Source: Lamellibrachia columna (lineage: Eukaryota > Annelida > Polychaeta > Sabellida > Siboglinidae). Taken from it: a stretch of 64,000 bases of DNA. Below the pieces are notes generated by a model. It was given only the letters and a program-made list of their open reading frames with translations, was not told where the DNA came from and ran no database searches. A program made the position numbers and the translations under genes. The DNA lies in the NCBI GenBank assembly GCA_963662155.1, contig OY759273.1, forward strand, positions 411,001-475,000, read 5' to 3'. This document shows positions 55,758-64,000 of the stretch, piece by piece (position 1 is the first letter of the stretch; each line of letters opens with the position of its first letter).

Positions 55758-58700
55758 CTTGTGTGGCAATAGTATCAGAAGACATAGAAACTAGAATTGG
55801 ACTGATGTAGTTATTGCTCATTTATCCTTTCTCGAATTACAAATAAATTACAGGAAAACATCGTTCAATAAAAGACCACGTGACTTACACATGACTGATT
55901 TTGGGGATGTTCCACTTAGTTGTGCTGATACATTATTGTCAGGTATTACTATAATTGCTATAAAGACGATTGTCAGAAAGATAATAACAATGCCAATAAT
56001 GTTTACTACAAATACCACATATGTTCATTTAAACCATGCTATTTATAATTATCGGTCGCGGAATTCCACGATACAGTTCGACCTCTAGTACACGACTGAT
56101 TGCTCGTCATTTCGCAGGTAGGGCCTACTTGGCAATAAGTACGTCGCCCCAACGATTACCCATCGTGATATTTATCATAGTCAAATGTAACTTCGAACAC
56201 TTCGCTGGATTCAATCAAGTCAGCCTTGAAGACACACCAGTTTACTGCGGCGTTTGTGTAATTCGCTGCTGCAACAGTTTGGCTTAACTTATTCATGTTT
56301 ACATTTATTTTAGTGTACTTTACTTTTAATGTTCAACCAAACTTCTTTGATGTTATGAGTTTATATAGTCTTTGCTGCTATTTTTCTAACCTTTCGTATG
56401 GTTCATGAGTATATCTACACGTATTGTTTTAAAAAGACATATTGTATATATTATGTTATCTATAATAATAAGGACTGTTTCATCGTAATGTGTTATTTTT
56501 CAGTTTCTCTGTAAAGCGTTGTGAACTGTATTAGATGTGGCGCTAGACAAAAACAATAATAATCATTATTATTAGTAGTAGTAATATTCTGTTGTTATTA
56601 TTCTAAAGTGACGGTGTACAACAAGACGTAGTGTTTCGACTGCGCCCATCAGTAGGTCAAGGATGTGACCGTTGACCTCCTCCGGGGTCAAGGCCTTCCG
56701 CTGCAACAAGTACGTGAGGAAGGCTGACTTACTCGCCTTCTCTCCCTGCCTCGGCTCGCGAAGGAGCTCTTGCAATTTCTGGGGGAAATGATGGACTCTG
56801 GTGAGACATTTCTTGAATCTATAAACTGTTGTTCAAGAACAAATCCTCAAGCGCTCACCGGTCTCAATAAAACTTGCTCACTTAAGAAAAAACATCTCGT
56901 CGAGTGAAGTACTAGTCTCGCGTGAAGTAAAAACATTGTATAAAACATGAAACTAGCGATATGGCTACGTCTCGTAGTCGCCGTGGACCAATATGAATGC
57001 TGCTTCGTGCGGAGACAGGACGTCACTGACCGGAACAACGTGAAGTCACTGACCGGAACAACGTGTAGTCACTGACCGGAACAACGTGTAGTCACTGACC
57101 GGAACAACGTGTAGTCACTGACCGGAACAACGTGTAGTCACTGACCGGAACAACGTGTAGTCACTGACCGGAACAACGTGTAGTCACTGACCGGAACAAC
57201 GTGTAGTCACTGACCGGAACAACGTGTAGTCACTGACCGGAACAACGTGTAGTCACTGACCGGAACAACGTGTAGTCACTGACCGGAACAACGTGTACAG
57301 CACAAAGCAAATGCACTGGACTTATAACTTATAACTGGACTTATAACTTATAACTGGACTTATAACTGTTGTCACCATTTTAGTTTTACGCAGCATGTAA
57401 GGCAATTATAACAAACGACAAATGTCTTTTTTCGATAATTGTATAGTTATGAAATGTTGTAATGACATCGCTACTTCTATTATGTTTGTCAATTATTGTT
57501 GATGAAAGTAAACATTCATTCAATTAGGTTTGATAACCGGATTGATATGGACGTTACTTTTATATAAAAACATCAAGCCGCCAGTTGTATGTATGTTATT
57601 CAACTGTTGCGGCGTTATAACTTATTGAAGCTGATAGCTATTTGACAAAGTACTGGTCTATCGCGAACCTTGTGGACGTAGTTGAGGCCTATTTCGGTCA
57701 CTTTGTCGCCGTATCTTTCGTGGACTCGCCAACGTTTTGTCTGGAAATACTTGTAGACGGGCATTGCATATAGCAACGGCTTGGGACACAAACGGCACGA
57801 CATTGTTCTCACTAGCTAATACGCACGCAGGCACGCACTCTATCTTGCAAGTACAAAGATGCTTGGCTAAGAGAGCAATTGACAAACGCACCGAAATAAA
57901 TACAGGCATTTCGATAGACAACGAGACACAAACATATTGATCTTTACAGACGGGAACAGAGATTTGTTCACAGCGATCCAGGGCAGCCGATGATGATAAG
58001 ATTTAACAAGAAAATAGATAGCTGTATGGGATGATAGACGCTGATATATACTTGATTTTGAATGTCTAAAAACTGGTGAGGTCCACAATAGCAATGCTGT
58101 CTAATTTTAGATTGTACTGTAAGGCTTTCTGTAACATAATCCTTTTCTCATTTTTATACACATGGCATGGCATGAACGTCATCTAAATAACGTAGATTAA
58201 TAAAAATAGAGATTGAATAGTACATATTAAACAAGTAGGAGGGTGACAGAAGGCGACGCAGCTGTGGCTGGGGTGTTACAAAGTCACGTTCACACTCAGC
58301 CCGACTACGTCAATGTGTCAGACGAACCTAGAAGTATCCGACGAGATTCTTAATGAACTCAGTCGCCTAAAGTTGTTGTTTGCGCCTAAAGTTGCACCTA
58401 AATCCAAATGTTTTGCTCATTTCATTCACAACTATTTTAAGAAAAATTTAACCTATTTAATGTCGACTACTACTTTATTTGTGTTATTTATTTTCAGTGA
58501 CGCCATCAGGCAAACTATTACATTATTTAAAAAGGCTATTGACACTCACGCAAGGTGCCCGATTTAACGCCCAAGATCAATTATTTTGATGATTTTAACA
58601 CAAGCACGCAATCGAATATTACGCCACTTCGTTCATCGGTTCCAAGTAGTTGAGCACTTCGTTCGGCATCAACATCTTCTTGCTAAACACAGCTCGGTGG

Positions 58701-59980
58701 CGGTGCCACTCGACGTCTTGTCTACAACAACAATATCATGTCGGTTCCACTCCACGCCCTGTCTACAACAACAATATCATGTCGGTTCGTCCCCAGCCTT
58801 GTCTACAACAACAATATCATGTCGGTTCCACTCCACACCTTGTTTACAACAACGGTATCATGTCGTTTCCACTCCACGCCTTGTCTACAATAACAATATC
58901 ATGTCGTTTCCACTCCACGCCATGGCTTCAACGAAAATCTCATGTCATGTTCAAATTCTGAATGAATCGGCAGACGAAGTAACAAAAGTGAAATATTGAT
59001 TGACAAATTTAGAGAGTTGTAAATTTTAAGAACTCCACCTGGGTTTGGCGTGTCCATTCAGTATAACCCACTTTGCGCTGCGAGTTCCTTTTGAGTTACG
59101 AATTTTTGCTACCATTTGGGTTGGTACATATGCATGACGTACGCTTGCAGTGTCATTACCATACCACCTTCGACAATTGATACATGCATATGCTCACAGC
59201 TCTTATATCGTTTGTACTGTTGTCAGTAGGACAAGGCTCCTTGTATGTACCATATCAGCAGTATGTCGTATAATGACAAATTAACTGAAGGTCTACGTAC
59301 GAGTTGATAGCACCGAGACTCATGCCTCGTTTCATGCGGTAGTGCACCATGGGGTCGAGTTCAATGCGATGAGGACAGCGTCCCTCGCCCCTCATCACCT
59401 TGGCGTACTCGCTCGGGTCGCTGACCACGACGGACGTCATGAACCCGATATTCTCTTTATAGATAGAACCGTGTGCTTTGGCTCTCATCTCCATCACCTG
59501 CAACATAGCAGTTTATTATAAATTATAAAAGCACAAAACACAACAAGCAAAGGTCCAAACTACGCTATTAAGATTTTTTTTATCTACACTCAACCGTCAA
59601 CCGTTTACAGAACGATAAGGCCTTCACGACAACGGGTGCTTAATCCAAAATATTTAACAAAATTACCGAGCTAACACATTGCTGTTTAAATGAATGCATG
59701 TAGTTGCCACGAAACCGCAAAATAATATACATACCTGGAACAATTTGTTAAACTTTAAGCCGTTCCTCTTCATGTATTCCGACAACGTTCCTATGTATGG
59801 CAAGCCCTTCGGTCCCGGTATCTCAGAAAATGGCTTCAGCGGTTGGGTGCTGTCCACGGGGCATGATGCCATGTGGTCGTCGGTCAGGGACGCCATTGCA
59901 TGTTTGGCAGCTGCCAGCTGGTACAAACCAGCATTAGTGGACCTCCTTAAATTTATATATCTAGGCACAACCCGACACAT
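55600..59980 (-). CDS. Mitochondrial-clan cytochrome P450, partial (6 exons recognised)
   Basis: A heme monooxygenase expected in mitochondria. Exons in transcript order: 59735-59980, 59301-59497, 58623-58721, 57669-57779, about 56628-56778, and 55600-55757. The start at 59980 gives an Arg-rich, acid-free leader (MCRVVPRYINLRRSTNAGLY) suited to mitochondrial import, then the proline-rich IPGPKGLPYIGTL. Later blocks: EWHRHRAVFSKKML; MPVYKYFQTKRW; EKASKSAFLTYLL; GAVET; SNTMLWALYCLATNPEAQDA; YLKACIKETLR (the ExxR of the K helix). The first three exons join in phase. Missing: the exon between NEV(A) and MPVYKYF (roughly 70-80 residues), and everything after ETLR, including the heme Cys loop. The family is about 500 residues. 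Either the rest is degenerate or lost, or the locus is misassembled. Confidence 0.8.
56628..56778 (-). CDS. P450 exon: helices G-H to I-helix start
   Basis: Acceptor TTTCCCCCAG (minus strand). KLQELLREPRQGEKASKSAF then LTYLLQRKALTPEEVNGHIL and DLLMGAVET. This matches the segment before the AGxDT motif of mitochondrial P450s. The donor is uncertain: none of the GT sites after GAVET gives a perfect phase 0 join without adding residues. Confidence 0.8.
57030..57296. repeat. 23-bp minisatellite GTGTAGTCACTGACCGGAAC plus AAC
   Basis: About 12 nearly perfect copies in a P450 intron. I see no exon sequence in it. Confidence 0.96.
57669..57779 (-). CDS. P450 exon: PVYKYFQTKRW region
   Basis: Reads MPVYKYFQTKRWRVHERYGD and then KVTEIGLNYVHK, matching the LYKYxPTKxW segment of mitochondrial P450s. 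Donor GTTCGC. The upstream edge is uncertain (candidate acceptor GTCCCAAG). The overlapping frame upstream (PFVSQAVAICNARLQ) also looks P450-like, so a frameshift is possible here. Confidence 0.65.
58623..58721 (-). CDS. P450 exon: EWHRHR (C helix) region
   Basis: Acceptor TTGTTGTTGTAG, donor GTAATA (minus strand). QDVEWHRHRAVFSKKMLMPN then EVLNYLEPMNEV. The W-x-x-x-R of the C helix, which contacts heme, is present. The first base completes a Ser codon from the previous exon. Its acceptor and first 21 nt are repeated at 58722-58925. Confidence 0.83.
58722..58925. repeat. 41-bp minisatellite built from a P450 acceptor and exon start
   Basis: Five units of CTTGTCTACAACAACAATAT CATGTCGGTTCCACTCCACG. 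On the minus strand each holds GATATTGTTGTTGTAG|ACAA and then about 17 nt more that match the first 21 nt of the real exon with three substitutions. Confidence 0.88.
59301..59497 (-). CDS. P450 exon 2
   Basis: Acceptor ATGTTGCAG, donor GTACGT (minus strand). VMEMRAKAHGSIYKENIGFM then TSVVVSDPSEYAKVMRGEGR and HYRMKRGMSLGAIN. Typical of mitochondrial P450s (GxIYKExxG, DPxxxxKVxRxEG, YRxxRGxxLG). Confidence 0.92.
59735..59980 (-). CDS. P450 exon 1 with mitochondrial leader
   Basis: 82 codons from the ATG at 59980 to LFQ, donor GTATGT (minus strand). The upstream frame stays open without another ATG, so this start is preferred. A second Met (59896) would lose the basic leader. Confidence 0.82.
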
Positions 59981-60462
59981 AACATGGCATATTAATTGGT
60001 TTGTAAATTCGTTGACAAGACACTTGATATAAACTAACAATATCAATTGTTGTAATGCAAATTCGTCAAACACAAGATATGATGGTCAATAAGAGGAAAA
60101 ATAATCCTAGCGAATACGATCACGCAAGAATGAATATATGTAAATAGAACAGAGAGAGGCCACCAAGATTGCGGATGGATAATATCAGATAATGGATATG
60201 ATTGGATATAATAACAACACCTCTAAAGAAAAACAGGAATTGGGGCAACTTATGACGAGTTCATCCTGAACTGCCATTACGCCCTTACGCCCACCCAGAG
60301 TACGGAAGTAAAGTAACGTAAGTAAGAAGTGTGAATATATTTTAAAAAGAATTTAGTGATACATGTACTTTCAATACGGCTTCCTTGTCCATTAATCACA
60401 CGTAGGATGTTGTTTAAGGTGGAATCGTGTTAATTCTTATTATTCTCTGTTCTAATGGCTCT

Positions 60463-60649
<187 letters not shown>

Positions 60650-60989
60650 TTCCTATGAAGAGGCCGACGTGACATCGTCCAACATTTCTTCCCACCAATT
60701 GAAATGGAGTTCCGCGAAAGGTCGCTACTTTCATCAACACGACTGACGCCATCTTGACATATGAAACACGAAAGTGGAGTTGAATCTTTATCGCAAAATT
60801 ATAAAAATAATTTGAAACATTTTCTACATGATTTCCTAATTTAAATCAAGCAAACACCACCATATATTTATTATATGATCTTCCTAACAAATCGACACTT
60901 CCTTTATAAATACGACACTGCAACATGTTTGCGTCTCCAACGATATCCAATCCACCACATTTTGTTATAAAAACTAAACAATATAAACT

Positions 60990-61282
<293 letters not shown>

Positions 61283-61689
61283 TAAAGTTAATCATGTTAC
61301 GTACTCCATCGTTTTACTGAACCACGAATGCTCACTTTCTAAAAAAAATACGCACCTTTAGTAGGAATATGTTCTGACGGAGACAGGCTATATGCGCACA
61401 TATCACGGGGTTATATAACTTCCTGATATGTAATCCGATAAAGATTACGAAGCAGGAATATAAACAGAAACAACAGGGACAGCCGAAGCTGGTTATTCTG
61501 TCGCTGAGTCCTGCTTGGTGAGATAATTCAATTAGACATATTGACAAAGTCATGAAAGTCAATTCCATAGCCATTGATACTAAACCTTTATACCATATCA
61601 TACATGGCCAATACTGCATCACGAGAGATACATAGCGTTATGTGGAGACCTGCCTTTCTAATATATTTGTGATCTTCGTCGTATTTGCC

Positions 61690-62060
61690 AATAGTTGCAT
61701 TTTATGTTGCAAAACATTATTCCAATTGATATTATTAGCATTATACTTGACAATTGCAATTCTCTCCTTCATAGTATTGCTCTTAAATATATAACAAGAC
61801 TTCAATGTGTTAACAAATTGTTTGGCAATACAAGACAAGACAAGAGAAATTATTCGATTCTCCTCGATTCTGTCACTCAATGTTACATCTGATATATCCG
61901 CATTGGCTTCCTATTCACGCCCGTCCGCAGGAGGATTTGGGATGTTCGAACGAACCCTTCTTTTGAGAGCATGTTTTCATCTACAACACGTTCTGAAATA
62001 ATCCCGGAACTCTCCGATTTACAATTATATCTGCATTCGAATTTAACATGTTTATGTTAT
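61690..62060 (+). mobile_element. Degenerate LINE fragment, lineage different from the CR1 copies
   Basis: Plus strand, in several frames: LDNCNSLLHSIALKYITRLQ and then PHWLPIHARP. These match the DYCNSLLYGLP and LHWLPI blocks at the C-terminus of L2/Rex-like LINE reverse transcriptases, not seen in copies A-E. Confidence 0.6.
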
Positions 62061-62164
62061 GTCGTCAACGGTGGCATAACATGCTGCATTATCATTTTAA
62101 GCAGACTATTGGGAGATACAGTTCACTGCCCTGTGCAATATAATTGCCACCAAAAGCAACATAC

Positions 62165-62525
62165 TTCAGACGTCAAATGGACAAGATGGCAAGTGGACAA
62201 GGAAGCCATCGGCTTATAGAGAGTCCAACATTTATTCATCTATCTGTAACCCGCCCTCCTGAGATATGTGTCAACTTTTTTTTAAAATACTCGCACTGCT
62301 ACAATTGACACAATGTGTTGATAATTTGTTTCATTCATTTAGTGATAAAGAGTACTTCTTGATATCGAATCTACCATACCATCTATCATAGGAACTTCAA
62401 TTTGATCTCCTCTTAATCTCTATGTCTCCAAAGTTATTAATCCACATTTTAGGCGCTCTTCATAACAAAGATATCTCAGTTCTGGAATCAGTTTAGCTTC
62501 CTCTGTATTCATTCAAGTTTAAGTC
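62165..62525 (-). mobile_element. CR1-like LINE 3' fragment (copy H)
   Basis: Minus strand. Starts with the tail (GGACAAGATGGCAAGTGGAC AAGGAAGCC on +), then GATCTCCTCTTAATCTC and TCTCAGTTCTGGAATCA, matching the [10 protein letters not shown] and IPELRDL blocks of the other copies with many changes. Confidence 0.75.
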
Positions 62526-62529
62526 ATTC

Positions 62530-62750
62530 TTACGAGGAAGCCTTTGGCTTCTCGAGACTCCAATATTTTTCATCTTTGTGTACACGCCCTTGTGATATAT
62601 TTTTCAGTTTCGTTTTTAAAAAGAGCATTTAAACAATCAGTAGATCCATTAATCCATTCCTTTATATTTCTCCATGAAAATGTACCTTCTAATATTAAAC
62701 ACTGTTCTTTCACTAACGCTACTTCGCCCTCTCCACGTCGTTTTTATTGA
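62530..62750 (-). mobile_element. CR1-like LINE 3' fragment (copy I)
   Basis: Tail GAGGAAGCCTTTGGCTTCTC GAGACTCCAA, then on the minus strand EVALVKEQCLI, corresponding to [13 protein letters not shown] in copy C. It directly follows copy H, so two tails are stacked in tandem. Confidence 0.7.
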
Positions 62751-63230
62751 CTTTACTAAACTGACTCCGTGGGGTTCGTGAACTCTGGGCATTGCTGAGT
62801 AAATATGATTGCCAAGAAAGATATGTAGAAATGATCAATACATTGCATTCTGGGATGACGCAAAGGTAGTATTGCGGAACGTTTTGTAAACACAAACGGC
62901 GTTTCGCAAAGGTGTGTTCTCGCACCAATTATTTTCTCTCTCTACCTAACAACAATGCTCAAAGAAGCATTCAGAGAGTATCTAACAGGAGTATGTATGA
63001 ACCATTGCCAAAAGGTCGTCCCAAAAAGTGGAAATGTCAAAGTTATTAAGATTGTTTTCGAATAGTGTGAAATCTTGCGTTTCATAAGAAATGCATGGGA
63101 ATATAATCGAATGGGTTCTTACATTCCAACTGTAAAATCTACCTATAAATGTCGTGCGTGACGGTGGTCATACAACATTTCAAATAGCACAAAAACCAAG
63201 GCAACTTCGACTATTCTAGGAATCTTTGTG
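62751..63230. other. No gene seen
   Basis: Mixed non-coding sequence with no convincing exon on either strand. Confidence 0.4.
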
Positions 63231-63236
63231 GTGGTG

Positions 63237-63420
<184 letters not shown>

Positions 63421-64000
63421 CGTGCTGTTTTTTTTATCTACCTAGCCCGATATTTTCAGTAATTGCCACCTAGCAACTATCAATTTCTCACACTTAAAAT
63501 ATTGTTTTTAATTGTAATGAAATTATGATTTAAAATTATTGTTCAGGTTCACTTTGGTTCGTGTAGACACCAGGAATTGAAGTTACTCCACATGATCGAA
63601 ACCACTTATCATCAAATTAATGTTTTCAGTACGAGGTGCAATACCCCAGTCTCCTTAAGTGCGCTTTGTGCCATTATACCCAGCGCAAACACTGTGAAGT
63701 ATCAATTACAATTTGTCTCCTATTGTGTATCATAAATTAACTGTTGGAAATGTCACATGCATATTAAGACACAACAACACTGTCTTATTGAACAACATAT
63801 AACTTTATTGTGATTCTACAACTTGCAGTAGTCTACTGTATCATTGGAAATTATATCAATGTGTTACATTTCCACAATATATGTCAAACAAATTAAACAA
63901 CATGCCATATTCTCATAATTATATGTATGGATATTGATGAGAGCATATACCCTGGGGTAGTTGTTTTTAAGCCAAGAATGTTAAATTTATAATATTTTAC

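Noticed and set aside
57030..57296. CRISPR-like 23-bp direct repeats
   Set aside because: Head-to-tail minisatellite with no spacers.
58313..58567. 84-codon plus-strand frame inside a P450 intron
   Set aside because: AT-rich codons, no recognisable domain, opposite strand to the gene.

Overview
This is animal nuclear DNA. It shows spliced genes with GT-AG introns, non-LTR retrotransposons and very heavy tandem-repeat content. The recognisable genes are a Na+/Ca2+ exchanger (SLC8/NCX), a mitochondrial-clan cytochrome P450, and a small cysteine-rich protein of Ly6/quiver type with lineage-specific look. Together they suggest an invertebrate, most likely a mollusc or another lophotrochozoan; that placement is inference. 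Adding up the array spans I list, over a third of the window is micro- or minisatellite.

Layout. 1-23.9 kb (+ strand): the 3' half of an NCX gene. Eight exons were found, with splice phases that agree throughout and a terminal stop at 23880. Its introns hold an 89-bp array interrupted by a hAT-like MITE (1-2.5 kb), a CR1-like LINE on the + strand set inside a 27-bp minisatellite (4.7-10.5 kb), and two CR1 copies on the - strand. Each - strand copy contains its own large tandem array (12.8-17.2 kb and 19.8-21.3 kb). 24-36 kb: intergenic, with several minisatellites, a hairpin, and two CR1 copies lying tail to tail (29.6-34.1 kb). 36-40 kb: a - strand Ly6/quiver-like gene whose first visible domain exon carries a frameshifting 25-bp tandem duplication. 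40-50 kb: LINE or other remnants and three large arrays (93-bp, TA and 69-bp). 51-53.3 kb: orphan exon candidates, including a signal-peptide exon. 53.4-60 kb: a - strand mitochondrial P450 with six exons recognised; one middle exon and everything after the K-helix exon, including the heme-binding loop, were not found. 60-64 kb: CA and TA microsatellites and degenerate LINE tails.

Most interesting: at least four minisatellites, in two unrelated genes, are built from copies of a real splice junction and begin exactly at that exon. They are the acceptor plus exon start of an NCX exon, the donor of another NCX exon, the acceptor plus exon start of a P450 exon, and the donor of another P450 exon. 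Separately, two different CR1 copies have each expanded the same roughly 40-bp internal segment of their ORF2 into a long satellite, while two other copies keep it single. The NCX gene itself looks functional where visible. The P450 and the Ly6-like gene may be broken in this haplotype or assembly.
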